Shown here: piece after piece, positions 9,123-19,096 of the stretch
Numbering within the stretch: position 1 is the first letter of the stretch
How the letters are laid out: each line of letters starts with the position of its first letter
Assembly: GCA_902362595.1 (NCBI GenBank)
Contig: CABIXF010000001.1
Coordinates: forward strand, 124,001 to 188,000
Direction: 5' to 3'
Length of the DNA: 64,000 bases
From: Bacteroidaceae bacterium
GTDB taxonomy: Bacteria > Bacteroidota > Bacteroidia > Bacteroidales > Bacteroidaceae
The notes under the pieces: model-generated
Database searches by the model: none
What the model saw: the letters and a program-made list of their open reading frames with translations, nothing else
What the model was told of the DNA's origin: nothing
Made by a program: the position numbers and the translations under genes

Positions 9123-10259
9123 TCATTCCATGGAAACGGTCTTGTGCTCGGCGATAGACTGGATGGATAACGGAGTGACCGAAGTCCAGAGTGCCAGGTC
9201 GCGCAGGTCGGCCGGGTAAGCGAGTTCCTGTTTCAGGTCCGCTTCCAGTGCCTTGAGCATGATGTAGTCCATGCCCTCGTGGTGTGTGTCCAGACGGAGC
9301 GCTTCTTCTCCCCAGCGTTTCCAGTACGTATGTGCATATTGTTGCAGGTAAGGTGTATCCGGCTCCCAGGTTTCGTGTGGACTCCTGCCTTCCAGGTAGA
9401 TGCGTCGCAGTTCCCCCTGCCAGATACCCTTGGTGCCTTGTACCTCCAGGTCGAGGCTTCGTGGACGCGGCAAGGTCGTGTCGTGGGTGAGCGAGATGAG
9501 TACGCCGGAAGCCGTTTCCAGCTGTGTCAAGACGATGTCTCCTTGAGCAACTGCCAACTGTTCGTCTCCTCCCAGTTCCCGGATACGCTGGTGCAGTCCG
9601 GCTGCTTTAGAAGAAAAGGAAGTCAGGCAAACCAGCCGGTCTTTGCGGGGAATGCCAGCGATGAGGCAGAGTGGAGCCAGCCCGTGGGTAGGATAGAGGT
9701 CCCCGTTTTCTTGCAGGTAAAACTTGCTTCGCCAGATGCTCTCTGTCTTTTTCCGGTTGCCCATATTTCCCTTGTCGTCCAGCAGGAGGTTGCGCAGGTC
9801 GTGACGGTAGCCGCCGCGCAGGTGTACGATTTCCCCCAATGCCCCTTCCCGGACCAGGTTATACATGGCCAGTACCTCTTGCCGGAAAAGCGTGTTCTCC
9901 AGTGGAAACACCTTCTTTCCACAGGCATCGGCAGCCTCCAGTAGAGGCTGGTATTCGTGCAGGTAGAGTCCTCCTTTGATTTCAAGCGCCACATGGCAAC
10001 CGGCTTTCAGGCAATACAAGGCATGCGTCACATGCAGTTGCCAGGGTGAGGCGATGAACACCAGTTGCGGGGCATGCGTGGCAATCATCCGTTGATAATC
10101 GTCGCCTCCCCGGTGGTAGCAAGGCACGCCATACACCTCTTCCCGTGCTTCCGGGTCGGCAATGGCGGTAATCTGGAAATAAGGAATGTGACGGCAGAGA
10201 GCCAGCAGTTGCTTGCCGCGGTATCCCATGCCGATATAAGCGATTTTGAGCGTTTCCAT
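9123..10259 (-). CDS. Gfo/Idh/MocA family oxidoreductase
   Basis: This 378-residue protein has an N-terminal NAD(P)-binding Rossmann fold beginning LKIAYIGMGYRGKQLL (residues 4-19). The family motif EIKGGLYLHEY (about 92-102) takes the place of the usual EKP. A C-terminal alpha/beta domain carries ENTLFRQEVLAM (about 120-131). Members oxidise or reduce sugars and cyclitols. The substrate is not evident, and no sugar transport or catabolic gene lies beside it. It probably shares a transcript with the small upstream gene, whose stop lies 33 bases away. Confidence 0.82.
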   Translation of the reverse strand: METLKIAYIGMGYRGKQLLALCRHIPYFQITAIADPEAREEVYGVPCYHRGGDDYQRMIATHAPQLVFIASPWQLHVTHALYCLKAGCHVALEIKGGLYLHEYQPLLEAADACGKKVFPLENTLFRQEVLAMYNLVREGALGEIVHLRGGYRHDLRNLLLDDKGNMGNRKKTESIWRSKFYLQENGDLYPTHGLAPLCLIAGIPRKDRLVCLTSFSSKAAGLHQRIRELGGDEQLAVAQGDIVLTQLETASGVLISLTHDTTLPRPRSLDLEVQGTKGIWQGELRRIYLEGRSPHETWEPDTPYLQQYAHTYWKRWGEEALRLDTHHEGMDYIMLKALEADLKQELAYPADLRDLALWTSVTPLSIQSIAEHKTVSME

Positions 10260-10292
10260 TGATTGAAAGGTTTTAAGTAGGGTGAATACGGG

Positions 10293-10682
10293 TCAGTGTC
10301 TGGATTCCAGAAACTGGATGAGCAGTTCGCGAGGCAGGGAGTAGGTGTTTCCGTGCGCTTGCACGTACTTCAGCAGGGCCACTCCTTCTTGTTGCAGGCG
10401 GGCTTTGGGTACGATGTCTTTCGTGTCTTCCGCCATTTTCAGCATCATCATGGCAGCCAGTTCTATTTTTTCGATTCCGTCTTTGTCTTCGTGGTATTGG
10501 TCAAGCAGCTCTTTACATTCCATTTGTGCCAATTGTTCGGGTGTCACTCCCAGTATTTGCCGGGCCGTGCTTTCATATTCTTCCCAGTCCGTTTGGCTGA
10601 TGCGTTTCCGGCGGAGCAGCAGGTTCGCGATGGCGGCGAAGATTTCCTGAATCATGCGTATGATATAATCTTGTCGAATCAT
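10293..10682 (-). CDS. Small soluble protein of unknown function (DUF6483-like)
   Basis: This 129-residue protein begins MIRQDYIIRMIQEIFAAIAN. It is mostly helical, charged, and has no signal peptide or membrane span. The opening resembles DUF6483 proteins as I recall them, but I cannot verify this. Helical pairs rich in Leu, Gln and Glu suggest a TPR-like bundle. It reads leftward into the Gfo/Idh gene 33 bases on, and is divergent from the XRE regulator, with about 60 bases of shared promoter region. No function can be assigned. Confidence 0.7.
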   Translation of the reverse strand: MIRQDYIIRMIQEIFAAIANLLLRRKRISQTDWEEYESTARQILGVTPEQLAQMECKELLDQYHEDKDGIEKIELAAMMMLKMAEDTKDIVPKARLQQEGVALLKYVQAHGNTYSLPRELLIQFLESRH

Positions 10683-10722
10683 GGTTTTTAGGTTTTCGTT
10701 TGCAAAGTTCGAAATATTTTTC

Positions 10723-10751
10723 TTGCTTTTTCATAATCTTTCGTAATTTTG
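10723..10751 (+). promoter_or_regulatory. promoter of the XRE-cupin gene
   Basis: TTG (10723-10725), an 18-base spacer and TAATTTTG (10744-10751) make a full Bacteroidetes promoter. The upstream in-frame TTG codon at 10749 lies inside this box, which rules it out as the start codon. Confidence 0.65.
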
Positions 10752-10775
10752 AGCGAAGAACTAAAAAATCGAACT

Positions 10776-11330
10776 ATGGACGAGCAAATAAGACAAATAG
10801 GGGAACGCATCCGTGGGTTGCGCGATGCCTTGGAACTGAGTGTGGAAGAAATGGCCGACCGCTGCGGACTGCGGGTAGAACAGTATCGTGAGATTGAGTC
10901 GGGAGAGTTTGACATTGCCGTCAGCACTTTGCAGCAGATTGCGCGGAAATTTGACATTCCGTTGGATGTGCTGATGTTTGGGGAAGAGCCCAAGATGAAT
11001 TCTTATTTTCTGACCCGCTGGGGAACCGGCATCTCGGTAGAACGTACGAAGGCCTACAAATATCAGGCACTGGCTTCCGGTTTCCGGAACCGTAAGGCCG
11101 ATCCTTTCCTGGTAACCGTGGAGCCGAAGCCGGAAGATACACCTATTTATTATAATACCCACTACGGTCAGGAATTCAACATGGTGTTGGAAGGCCGGAT
11201 GCTGCTCAGCATCAATGGGAGAGACCTGATTCTAGAACAGGGCGACAGCCTTTATTTTGATTCTTCCCTTCCGCACGGCATGAAGGCCCTCGACGGAAAG
11301 GCTGTGAAATTCCTGGCAATTGTAATGTAG
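10776..11330 (+). CDS. XRE-family regulator with C-terminal cupin domain
   Basis: This 184-residue protein has a helix-turn-helix in residues about 5-60 (IRGLRDALELSVEEMADRCG, then QYREIESGEFDIAVSTLQQI). A single cupin barrel follows (about 100-184), containing YGQEFNMVLEGRMLL and GDSLYFDSSLPHG. Regulators of this build sense a small ligand in the cupin. The acyl-CoA ligase gene follows after about 20 bases on the same strand, a pairing seen in many Bacteroidetes, so the ligand may be an acyl or carboxylic acid compound. The chosen ATG lies 24 bases after a complete promoter. Regulation of its own operon is inference. Confidence 0.85.
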   Translation: MDEQIRQIGERIRGLRDALELSVEEMADRCGLRVEQYREIESGEFDIAVSTLQQIARKFDIPLDVLMFGEEPKMNSYFLTRWGTGISVERTKAYKYQALASGFRNRKADPFLVTVEPKPEDTPIYYNTHYGQEFNMVLEGRMLLSINGRDLILEQGDSLYFDSSLPHGMKALDGKAVKFLAIVM

Positions 11331-11351
11331 AAATTAAGATTGAAGAAATAT

Positions 11352-13007
11352 ATGTTAGAAAGATTTGTTGAACAGACGCATTTTACCTCGCAGGAGGATT
11401 TTATCGCGCATTTTAAGGTAAAGGTGCCGGAGAACTTTAACTTCGGCTATGATGTGGTGGATGCTTGGGCGGCAGAACGTCCGGAAAAGAACGCGTTGCT
11501 TTGGACCAACGACAAGGGCGAGCACATTCAGTTTACGTATGCGGATTTGAAGAAATATACCGATATGACGGCTTCTTATTTTCAAAGTCTGGGTATCGGG
11601 CATGGCGACAAGGTGATGCTGATTCTGAAACGCCGATATGAGTTCTGGTTTTCCATCATTGCCTTGCACAAGATTGGGGCCATCACCATTCCGGCCACGC
11701 ATTTGCTGACCAAGAAAGACATTGTGTACCGTTGCCAGGCGGCGGGCATCAAGGTGATTGTGGCTGCCGGCGAACCGGTCATCACGAAACATATCCTGGA
11801 TGCCATGCCGGAATCGCCGACGGTGGAACGGCTGGTGAGCGTGGGGCCTGAATATCCGGAAGGTTTTGAAGACTTCCATAAAGGGATGGAAGCGGCTCCT
11901 CCTTTCGTGCGTCCGGCTCATGTGAATACCAACGACGACATTTCCCTGATGTACTTCACCTCGGGTACGACCGGTGAACCGAAGATGGTGGCCCATGATT
12001 TCACGTATCCGTTGGGACACATTGCCACGGGATGTTTCTGGCATAACCTCCATGAAGACAGCCTGCATTTCACCATTGCCGATACGGGATGGGGAAAGGC
12101 CGTATGGGGAAAACTCTACGGACAGATGATTGCGGGGGCCAATATCTTTGTGTACGATCATGAGAAGTTTACGCCGGCCGATATTCTGCAGAAGATTCAC
12201 GACTATCACATCACTTCACTTTGTGCGCCTCCTACCATCTACCGTTTTCTGATTCGGGAAGACTTGTCGAAGTACGACTTGTCGTCGCTGGAATATTGTA
12301 CCACAGCGGGTGAGGCTCTGAACTATTCGGTGTATGAAACTTTCAAGCGTATCACGGGTATCCGGCTGATGGAAGGTTTCGGTCAGACGGAAACGGCTTT
12401 GACCCTGGCCACTTTCCCATGGATGGAACCCAAACCGGGCAGTATGGGTGTGCCCAATCCGCAGTATGACATTGATTTGCTGAAACCGGACGGTCGTTCG
12501 GCGGAAGATGGAGAACAAGGGCAGATTGTGGTGCGTACCGACAAGGGCAAACCGTTGGGACTGTTCAAGGAATACTATCGCGACCCGGCCTTGACGCACG
12601 AGGCATGGCATGACGGGGTGTATTATACCGGTGATGTGGCCTGGCGTGACGAGGACGGTTACTACTGGTTTGTGGGCCGTGCCGACGATGTCATCAAGAG
12701 CTCCGGCTACCGTATCGGCCCGTTCGAGGTGGAAAGTGCCCTGATGACCCATCCAGCGGTGGTGGAATGTGCCATTACCGGTGTGCCCGATGAAATTCGC
12801 GGACAGGTAGTGAAAGCAACCATTGTATTGGCAAAGGATTACAAGCAGAAAGCCGGGCCGGAACTGGTGAAGGAATTGCAAGACCACGTGAAACGGGTGA
12901 CGGCGCCTTACAAGTATCCGCGTGTCATCGAATTTGTGGATGAATTGCCGAAGACCATCAGCGGTAAAATCCGCCGGGTGGAAATTCGAGAAAAAGACAA
13001 TGCGTAA
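11352..13007 (+). CDS. AMP-binding acyl-CoA synthetase (acetyl/medium-chain type)
   Basis: This 551-residue adenylate-forming ligase activates a carboxylic acid with ATP and joins it to CoA. The P-loop-like motif [18 protein letters not shown] lies near residue 200, [10 protein letters not shown] near 340, [20 protein letters not shown] near 425-445, and the C-terminal catalytic lysine is in [12 protein letters not shown] (about 530-541). The length and motif wording fit the short and medium-chain ACSM-like group rather than long-chain FadD. It follows the cupin regulator by about 20 bases and is probably co-transcribed with it. A TTG four codons upstream (11340) is a possible alternative start. 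Confidence 0.85.
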   Translation: MLERFVEQTHFTSQEDFIAHFKVKVPENFNFGYDVVDAWAAERPEKNALLWTNDKGEHIQFTYADLKKYTDMTASYFQSLGIGHGDKVMLILKRRYEFWFSIIALHKIGAITIPATHLLTKKDIVYRCQAAGIKVIVAAGEPVITKHILDAMPESPTVERLVSVGPEYPEGFEDFHKGMEAAPPFVRPAHVNTNDDISLMYFTSGTTGEPKMVAHDFTYPLGHIATGCFWHNLHEDSLHFTIADTGWGKAVWGKLYGQMIAGANIFVYDHEKFTPADILQKIHDYHITSLCAPPTIYRFLIREDLSKYDLSSLEYCTTAGEALNYSVYETFKRITGIRLMEGFGQTETALTLATFPWMEPKPGSMGVPNPQYDIDLLKPDGRSAEDGEQGQIVVRTDKGKPLGLFKEYYRDPALTHEAWHDGVYYTGDVAWRDEDGYYWFVGRADDVIKSSGYRIGPFEVESALMTHPAVVECAITGVPDEIRGQVVKATIVLAKDYKQKAGPELVKELQDHVKRVTAPYKYPRVIEFVDELPKTISGKIRRVEIREKDNA

Positions 13008-13021
13008 ATGATAAAAAATAC

Positions 13022-13029
13022 TATCTTTG
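13022..13029 (+). promoter_or_regulatory. minus-7 box for the PL8 lyase gene
   Basis: TATCTTTG matches TAnnTTTG and lies 35 bases before the ATG at 13065. No minus-33 TTG is seen at the right spacing, as is usual for regulated carbohydrate genes. Confidence 0.5.
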
Positions 13030-13064
13030 CATCATTACGTAAAAATTTGAATTAATTTATCGGG

Positions 13065-16000
13065 ATGAAAGGTAGTTTTTTTATTAATTGGTTGTCTGCA
13101 TTATGCATTTTTGCAGTTTCTGGGCCTTTGGGAGCTCAGGTGGTAAAGCATGAACGGCTACTTTCCTTTGAGGAGGGAGTGCCACAGGAACTTTCTGGAA
13201 GCAACTCGAAGTTGTCAATCACTGAGGAGCATTACAAGGATGGCACGCATTCCCTGCGATGGACGTATGAGCCGGGAGCAGTGCTTTCCTTGAAGAAGGA
13301 TTTGAAGTTTGAACCGAAAGATCCTACGGGAAAGGATACCTATTTGTCTGCTTTTATTGTATGGGTGTATAATGAAAAAGCCATTGATAAAAAAATTACC
13401 TTTCAGTTTCTGAAAGATGGGAAGGTGTGTACGTCTTTCCCGTTTGGCATCAACTTTACCGGATGGCGTGCAGCATGGGTGTGCTATGAGCGCGACATGG
13501 AAGGGACACCGGAAGAAGGGATGAACGAACTGCGCGTGGTGGCGCCGGATGTGAAAGGAGAACTGTTCATTGACCATTTGATTCCGGCCAGCAAGGTGGA
13601 TGCCCGTCAGCAGGCGGCTGATGTGCAGGTACCTTTTGTGCACAAAGGTACTACGAATCACTGGCTGGTGATTTATCCGCATTCGTTGTGGAAATCCGAC
13701 CTGCCTTTGGTACCGGTGTCTGAGAAAGAACTTCAGGACATGCACTTGATGGAGAAGCGCTACCGGGACATGATTTATACGCCGGGCAAACTTTCCCAAA
13801 AACAGATTGACAATATCCGTCGTAAATACGAGGCTTATCACATTGTATATAAGAATGGAAAGGTGAGTGGACTTCCTATCTTTATGGTGCGTCAGTCGGA
13901 AGCTTACGAGCGAATGATTCCACACTGGGACAAGGATATGTTTACTAAACTGGGCATGGAGATGAAGGCCTATTTTGACCTGATGAAAGCCATTGCCGTG
14001 GCGTATCATAACGCACAGGATGCGGAGGTAAAGCAGGAAATGCGTCAGAAATTCATGGCCATGTACGCCCACATTACCGACCAGGGAGTAGCCTACGGGA
14101 GCTGCTGGGGTAATATTCATCATTACGGATACAGCGTGCGCAACTTGTATATCTCTTATTTCCTGATGAAAGACGTGTTGCGGGAAGAAAACCGTCTGGC
14201 AGAAGCGGAAGCGACCATGCGCTGGTATGCCATCACGAACGAGGTATATGCCAAACCGACCGGAAACGGTATTGACATGGATTCATTTAATACCCAGACT
14301 TCCGGACGGATTGCCAGTATCCTGATGATGGAAGATACGCCGGAAAAGTTGCGCTACCTGCGTTCTTTTTCCCGCTGGATTGATTATGGATGTCGGCCGG
14401 CACCGGGATTGGCAGGGGCGTTCAAGAGTGACGGGGCTGCTTTCCATCACCGGAACAATTATCCGGCCTACGCGGTAGGAGGACTGGACGGAGCGACCAA
14501 TATGATTTACCTGATGAGCGGAACGACCTTTGCGGTATCGGAACTGGCGCATCAGACGGTAAAGAATGTGTTGCTGGCCATGCGTTTCTATTGCAACCAG
14601 CAACAGTTTCCTTTGTCCATGTCGGGACGTCATCCCAACGGAAAAGGGAAACTGATTCCGGTGCAATATGCCATGATGGCGATTTCGGGTACTCCGGACG
14701 GAAAAGAAAAATACGATGCAGAGATGGCGGCAGCTTACCTTCGACTGGTGAGAGAGCCTGTAAAACCCGGAGTGAATGAACCGGATTATTTGCCGCAGGC
14801 ACCGGCCGGACTGGAACGAAAACTGGAAAAGAAATTGCTGAAGGCAGGCTTTGCGCCGGAAAAAGACCCGCAAGGAAATTTGGCGTTGGGATACGGCTGT
14901 GTGTCTGTACAGCGTCGGAGCAACTGGGCGGCAGTCGTACGTGGTTTTTCTCGTTATTTTTGGGATGCCGAGCATTACCTGGATGCGAATTTCTACGGAC
15001 GTTATCTGGGTTATGGCAGCATGCAGGTGCTGACGGCCCGACCGGGAGAAAGAGTGACCTTTACGACCAGTGGGTGGCAGGAAAACGGCTTCGATTGGAA
15101 CCGGATTCCGGGTGTTACTTCCATTCATCTGCCGTTTGACCAGTTGCGTGCCCGGGTATTGAACGTGGATGCTTTCTCAGGCATGGAAGAAATGCTGTAT
15201 TCAGATGAAGCATTTGCGGGAGGACTTTCGCAAGAGCACGAGAATGGCAATTTTGGCATGAAGTTGCATGAACATGACAAGTACAACGGCTCACACCGTG
15301 CGTGGATATCCTATCATTTCTTTGGAAATACGATTGTGGCCTTGGGTTCAGACATAGAAAACCTCAATCAGGAGTATCCAACTGAAACTACGGTGTTCCA
15401 GTTGGCTGCCATTACGCCAGAAGAAAAGGCTTACTGGAATAAATGGACCGACAACGGTCATACGTATCTGGCTCCGAATGGAATCGGTTATTATGTACCT
15501 GGAAAGGCTTCGTTTGAAAAGCATTTCCCGCAAGTTACAGTGGGAGAACGCAGTGTGAAACCAACGTCGGGCGATTGGGTTTCGCTGGTATTCAATCATG
15601 GAAAAGCCCCGAAAGGAACTTCGTATGAATATGCCGTATTGCCTCAGACGGATGAGGCGGCCTTGACGCAGTTTGCCAAGCACCCTACTTATCGAGTGCT
15701 TCAGAAAGACCGGAACGCGCATATCGTAACTTCCAAAGCCGAGCATCTGACTTCTTATGTTTTGTTTGAAACGCCTCAGAAGAGTTTGCCGGGAGATTTT
15801 ATCGAGAAAGCAGACACTTCCTGTCTGGCCATGGTGAAACAGGTGGATAAGAAGAAACTGGTGTTGACGGTGGCTCAGCCGGATATGGCTTTTTATCGTG
15901 GCCCCAGCGATGAGGCTTTTGACGAGAATGGCAAGCGAATAGAACGCAGCATTTATTCTCGTCCTTGGATTGACAACGAGAGTCAGGAAATCCCGGTCAC

Positions 16001-16133
16001 CCTCACTTTGAAAGGAAAATGGAACGTGACTCCTCATCCGGCTGTGGAAGTGCTGAAGGCTGATAAGAAACAGACCGTGTTACGGTTTACGTGCCGGGAA
16101 GGAAAAAGCTACGATGTACAGTTGAGTAAATAG
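13065..16133 (+). CDS. Polysaccharide lyase family 8, chondroitinase ABC-like
   Basis: This 1022-residue secreted enzyme has a signal peptide (about residues 1-24, ending GPLGAQ). An N-terminal beta-sandwich, a helical toroid and C-terminal beta-sandwiches follow, the layout of family 8 lyases. The active-site region reads [16 protein letters not shown], with His462 and Tyr469, then SMSGRHPNG with Arg522. The His-to-Tyr spacing of 7 and the Tyr-to-Arg spacing of about 53 match His501, Tyr508 and Arg560 of Proteus chondroitinase ABC. It should cleave chondroitin or dermatan sulfate, or possibly hyaluronan, by beta-elimination. No sulfatase, GH88 or SusCD pair lies beside it, so it is an orphan lyase. 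Confidence 0.85.
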   Translation: MKGSFFINWLSALCIFAVSGPLGAQVVKHERLLSFEEGVPQELSGSNSKLSITEEHYKDGTHSLRWTYEPGAVLSLKKDLKFEPKDPTGKDTYLSAFIVWVYNEKAIDKKITFQFLKDGKVCTSFPFGINFTGWRAAWVCYERDMEGTPEEGMNELRVVAPDVKGELFIDHLIPASKVDARQQAADVQVPFVHKGTTNHWLVIYPHSLWKSDLPLVPVSEKELQDMHLMEKRYRDMIYTPGKLSQKQIDNIRRKYEAYHIVYKNGKVSGLPIFMVRQSEAYERMIPHWDKDMFTKLGMEMKAYFDLMKAIAVAYHNAQDAEVKQEMRQKFMAMYAHITDQGVAYGSCWGNIHHYGYSVRNLYISYFLMKDVLREENRLAEAEATMRWYAITNEVYAKPTGNGIDMDSFNTQTSGRIASILMMEDTPEKLRYLRSFSRWIDYGCRPAPGLAGAFKSDGAAFHHRNNYPAYAVGGLDGATNMIYLMSGTTFAVSELAHQTVKNVLLAMRFYCNQQQFPLSMSGRHPNGKGKLIPVQYAMMAISGTPDGKEKYDAEMAAAYLRLVREPVKPGVNEPDYLPQAPAGLERKLEKKLLKAGFAPEKDPQGNLALGYGCVSVQRRSNWAAVVRGFSRYFWDAEHYLDANFYGRYLGYGSMQVLTARPGERVTFTTSGWQENGFDWNRIPGVTSIHLPFDQLRARVLNVDAFSGMEEMLYSDEAFAGGLSQEHENGNFGMKLHEHDKYNGSHRAWISYHFFGNTIVALGSDIENLNQEYPTETTVFQLAAITPEEKAYWNKWTDNGHTYLAPNGIGYYVPGKASFEKHFPQVTVGERSVKPTSGDWVSLVFNHGKAPKGTSYEYAVLPQTDEAALTQFAKHPTYRVLQKDRNAHIVTSKAEHLTSYVLFETPQKSLPGDFIEKADTSCLAMVKQVDKKKLVLTVAQPDMAFYRGPSDEAFDENGKRIERSIYSRPWIDNESQEIPVTLTLKGKWNVTPHPAVEVLKADKKQTVLRFTCREGKSYDVQLSK

Positions 16134-16163
16134 AATGTGGATGTAAGCAAAGAATAAAACCAA

Positions 16164-16206
16164 ACAAGCAAGCCGGAGTGCATAAAGAGCGCCCCGGCTT
16201 GCTTGT
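16164..16206. terminator. hairpin between convergent PL8 and nadK genes
   Basis: ACAAGCAAGCCGG (16164-16176) pairs perfectly with CCGGCTTGCTTGT (16194-16206), a 13-bp stem with a 17-base loop. On the reverse strand it is followed by the T-rich TTGGTTTTATTC, so it best serves nadK. It may also stop PL8 transcription. Confidence 0.75.
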
Positions 16207-16233
16207 GTATCGTGGTTATGCAATCAATTTTTT

Positions 16234-17109
16234 CTAAATACGGGTATCGGCTCCCCACATCATTTTCTCGCGCAGGGTGTTGAAGAAAGAGTGATGGCAG
16301 CGTTTCACAATGCGGATGAAATGTTCACCCCGTCGGATGGTCAGTTGGCTACCTTCGCGGAAGGTTTCACTGCGGCCGTCGATGGCAATCAGAAAATTGT
16401 GACTGCGGCTTTCCACTTCCAGGGTGATTTCCCAGTCATCCCGAATCACGATGGGGCGTACGTTGAGGCTGTGCGGGGCTACGGCGGTCAGGCTGATGGT
16501 TCCGCTTTGAGGAACCAGAATCGGGCCACCCACACTGAGGGAGTATCCCGTGGATCCCGTTGGAGTGGCAATGATCAGTCCATCGGCCTGATACACATTC
16601 AGTAATTCCCCGTTGACGTATGCGCGAATGGAAATCATGGAAGAACTGTCAAGTTTCAGGATGGCAATTTCATTCAGTCCGTAGGGATACCCTTTCAGTA
16701 CCTGGCCGTTGCTGGTCAGTTTCAAGACCCTTCGCGGTTCGGCCAAGTACATTCCTTGGTGGATTTCTTCGAAGGTCTCTTCCATCTGGTCGGGGGTAAT
16801 ATCGGCCAAAAATCCCAAGCGGCCGGTGTTGATACCCAATATGGGAATTTCTTTGTTCCCTACTAAGCTGGCAGTTTTCAGAAACGTACCGTCTCCTCCG
16901 ATGCTGAGCGCCATGTCGGCAGTAAAGTCATCGTGCCCGTTGAAGATTTCCAAACCGGTTAAATCCGCGCTCGTATGCAGACGCAGAAACTCGTAGAATT
17001 CACGGTGAATGCAAATGTGTGCTTCCTTCCGGCGAAGGATTTCCAGCAAATGGGTCACGTGAGCTGATTTATGTTCCTGATACGTATTTCCAAAGAGGGC
17101 GAATTTCAT
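16234..17109 (-). CDS. nadK: NAD kinase
   Basis: This 291-residue cytoplasmic enzyme makes NADP from NAD and ATP. The signature GGDGT sits in [12 protein letters not shown] (about residues 70-78), with [13 protein letters not shown] downstream and the NAD-binding [15 protein letters not shown] near residues 180-194. The frame is open 17 codons upstream to 17160, but NAD kinases of this group begin at [11 protein letters not shown], so the ATG at 17109 is preferred. It diverges from pdxJ. Closely spaced divergent minus-7 boxes fill the gap. Confidence 0.95.
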   Translation of the reverse strand: MKFALFGNTYQEHKSAHVTHLLEILRRKEAHICIHREFYEFLRLHTSADLTGLEIFNGHDDFTADMALSIGGDGTFLKTASLVGNKEIPILGINTGRLGFLADITPDQMEETFEEIHQGMYLAEPRRVLKLTSNGQVLKGYPYGLNEIAILKLDSSSMISIRAYVNGELLNVYQADGLIIATPTGSTGYSLSVGGPILVPQSGTISLTAVAPHSLNVRPIVIRDDWEITLEVESRSHNFLIAIDGRSETFREGSQLTIRRGEHFIRIVKRCHHSFFNTLREKMMWGADTRI

Positions 17110-17183
17110 CTTCCGCTGCATATAGGGTGGTTTTTTATCAATCTTTTTAAGAATAAACATGGCAAGTTTCTCGTAAAACCTGC

Positions 17184-17191
17184 TAACTTTG
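17184..17191 (+). promoter_or_regulatory. minus-7 box for the pdxJ operon
   Basis: TAACTTTG matches TAnnTTTG and lies 37 bases before the pdxJ ATG. It probably serves pdxJ and perhaps the exbB-exbD-tonB genes after it. Confidence 0.55.
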
Positions 17192-17204
17192 CACGTTGTT
17201 GACG

Positions 17205-17212
17205 CAAAGATA
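17205..17212 (-). promoter_or_regulatory. minus-7 box for nadK
   Basis: CAAAGATA on the plus strand is TATCTTTG on the reverse strand. Since it lies 13 bases from the divergent pdxJ box, the two promoters must compete for polymerase. Confidence 0.45.
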
Positions 17213-17228
17213 TAAAAAATCGTGCAAT

Positions 17229-17942
17229 ATGACTAAATTAAGTGTGAATATAAATAAGGTGGCTACGCTTCGAAATGCACGAGGCGGAAACAACCCTGAT
17301 GTAGAGAAAGTAGCACTGGACTGCGAGCAGTTTGGGGCGGAAGGTATTACGGTTCATCCACGTCCGGATGAACGGCATATCCGTTATGCCGATGTGTATG
17401 CCTTGCGCCCGGTGTTGAAAACCGAATTTAATATCGAAGGATATCCCTCGAAGGAGTTCGTCGATTTGGTGTTGAGGGTGAAACCCACTCAGGTTACTTT
17501 GGTCCCGGATGCGCCAGACCAGATTACTTCTAATTGTGGATGGGATACCAAAACGCATCAGTCTTTCCTTACCGAGCTGATGGATACATTCGGAGAAGCG
17601 GGTATACGTACTTCTATCTTTGTGGGAACGGATCTGGAAATGATTGAATATGCGGCTAAGACAGGTGCAGACCGAGTTGAGTTGTATACGGAACCTTATG
17701 CCTCTCTTTATCCTCAAAATCCGGAAGCAGCGGTTGCTCCTTTTGTAGCGGCTGCCGACCGTGTGCACAAGTTGGGTATGGGGTTGAATGCAGGACACGA
17801 TTTGAGCCTGGTGAATCTGAAATATTTTCACGAACATATACCTTGGTTGGATGAAGTCTCTATCGGTCATGCCTTGATATGCGATGCACTGTATTTAGGA
17901 TTGAAGAAAACCATTGAAGAATATAAAAATTGCCTTCGTTAA
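17229..17942 (+). CDS. pdxJ: Pyridoxine 5'-phosphate synthase PdxJ
   Basis: This 237-residue TIM-barrel enzyme condenses 1-deoxy-xylulose 5-phosphate with 3-amino-2-oxopropyl phosphate to make vitamin B6 phosphate. Family features are the N-terminal [17 protein letters not shown], the phosphate-binding [16 protein letters not shown] (about residues 42-57) and the C-terminal [13 protein letters not shown] and EVSIGHALI. The frame is open 11 codons further up, but the ATG at 17229 places LSVNINKVA at the family start. exbB follows 3 bases after the stop, so the genes share a transcript. Confidence 0.95.
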   Translation: MTKLSVNINKVATLRNARGGNNPDVEKVALDCEQFGAEGITVHPRPDERHIRYADVYALRPVLKTEFNIEGYPSKEFVDLVLRVKPTQVTLVPDAPDQITSNCGWDTKTHQSFLTELMDTFGEAGIRTSIFVGTDLEMIEYAAKTGADRVELYTEPYASLYPQNPEAAVAPFVAAADRVHKLGMGLNAGHDLSLVNLKYFHEHIPWLDEVSIGHALICDALYLGLKKTIEEYKNCLR

Positions 17943-17945
17943 ATT

Positions 17946-18665
17946 ATGATGACATTAACTTTACTGGCTGCCGCTCAGGCTGTAGCCGACACAATGGCCG
18001 GAGCAAATCCGGTACTGACTCCGGTTTCTTCCGGTGAGCCACAGATGAATCTTTGGGACATGGCCTGCAAGGGAGGCTGGATTATGATTGTACTGGCTGT
18101 GATGTCGGTAATTGCTTTCTATATTTTCTTTGAACGGGCAGTAGCCATCCGTAAGGCGGGAAAGGATGATCCTTTGTTTATGGACCGCATCCGCGACTAC
18201 ATCAAGTCGGGCGAAATCAAGTCGGCCATCAACTATTGCCGCATTACGAACACTCCTTCGGCCCGCATGATTGAGAAGGGAATTACCCGTATGGGCCGTC
18301 CGGTAGCCGATGTGCAGGCCGCCATTGAAAATACTGGAAACATTGAAGTGGCCAAGCTGGAAAACGGCTTGTCTATCATGGCTACCATTTCGAGCGGGGC
18401 ACCGATGTTGGGATTCCTCGGAACGGTGACTGGTATGGTGCGTGCCTTTTGGAACATGGCCAATGCGGGCAACAACATCGACATCACTTTGTTGTCGAGC
18501 GGTATTTACGAAGCCATGATTACGACGGTGGGCGGATTGGTGGTCGGCATTGCCACGATGTTTGCCTACAACCATCTGGTGTACCGTGTGGACAAGGTGG
18601 TGAGTCAGATGGAAGCACGCACACTGGCTTTCATGGACTTGTTGAATGAACCGACTGAAAAATAA
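17946..18665 (+). CDS. exbB: MotA/TolQ/ExbB proton channel protein
   Basis: This 239-residue inner-membrane protein has three spans (about residues 38-60, 138-160 and 180-202). The conserved ExbB/TolQ region reads ATISSGAPMLGFLGTVTGM, followed by LLSSGIYEAMITTVGGLVVG. With ExbD it forms the proton-driven motor that powers TonB and hence outer-membrane receptors such as the XusA-like and SusC-like proteins in this window. It lies between pdxJ and exbD with gaps of 3 and 6 bases. ExbB is preferred to TolQ because a TonB gene, not TolA, follows. Confidence 0.9.
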   Translation: MMTLTLLAAAQAVADTMAGANPVLTPVSSGEPQMNLWDMACKGGWIMIVLAVMSVIAFYIFFERAVAIRKAGKDDPLFMDRIRDYIKSGEIKSAINYCRITNTPSARMIEKGITRMGRPVADVQAAIENTGNIEVAKLENGLSIMATISSGAPMLGFLGTVTGMVRAFWNMANAGNNIDITLLSSGIYEAMITTVGGLVVGIATMFAYNHLVYRVDKVVSQMEARTLAFMDLLNEPTEK

Positions 18666-18671
18666 ACGCGT

Positions 18672-19088
18672 ATGGCATTAAAGAGAAGACAGAAAATATC
18701 ACCCAGCTTCAGCATGTCGTCTATGACCGACCTGATTTTCCTGCTGCTGATATTTTTTATGATTACTTCTACCATGGTATCGCCGAATGCCATCAAGGTG
18801 CTTCTGCCTCAAGGTTCGGAGCAGACTTCGGCCAAACCTATGGCGCGGGTGATCATTGACAAAGACCTGAACTATTATGGTGCTTTCGGCAACGAGGATG
18901 AAATGCCGCTGGCCATCGATGAGGTGGCTGCGTTTCTTCAGGAATGTGCCCGGAAAGAACCGGAAATGTATGTAGCCCTGTATGCCGACGAGTCCATTCC
19001 GTATCGTGAAATCGTTCGGGTGCTGAATATTGCGAACGAGAATCATTTTAAGATGGTCTTGGCAACTCGCCGTCCGGATAAAAACTAA
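18672..19088 (+). CDS. exbD: Biopolymer transport protein ExbD
   Basis: This 138-residue protein has one N-terminal membrane span (about residues 17-35). The motor aspartate is in SSMTDLIFLLLIFFMITS (Asp18), the position at which ExbD and TolR carry their proton-binding Asp. The rest is the periplasmic domain. It starts 6 bases after exbB and is followed by the tonB gene. Together the three proteins couple the proton gradient to outer-membrane transport. Confidence 0.92.
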   Translation: MALKRRQKISPSFSMSSMTDLIFLLLIFFMITSTMVSPNAIKVLLPQGSEQTSAKPMARVIIDKDLNYYGAFGNEDEMPLAIDEVAAFLQECARKEPEMYVALYADESIPYREIVRVLNIANENHFKMVLATRRPDKN

Positions 19089-19096
19089 AAAGCAGA

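Noticed and set aside
10749..10775. TTG start nine codons upstream for the XRE-cupin gene
   Set aside because: The TTG is part of the minus-7 box of the gene's own promoter, so it would not be within the mRNA.
11355..12209. 284-codon reverse-strand frame inside the acyl-CoA ligase gene
   Set aside because: The forward frame carries all ligase motifs. The reverse product is rich in His and Arg with no domain pattern.
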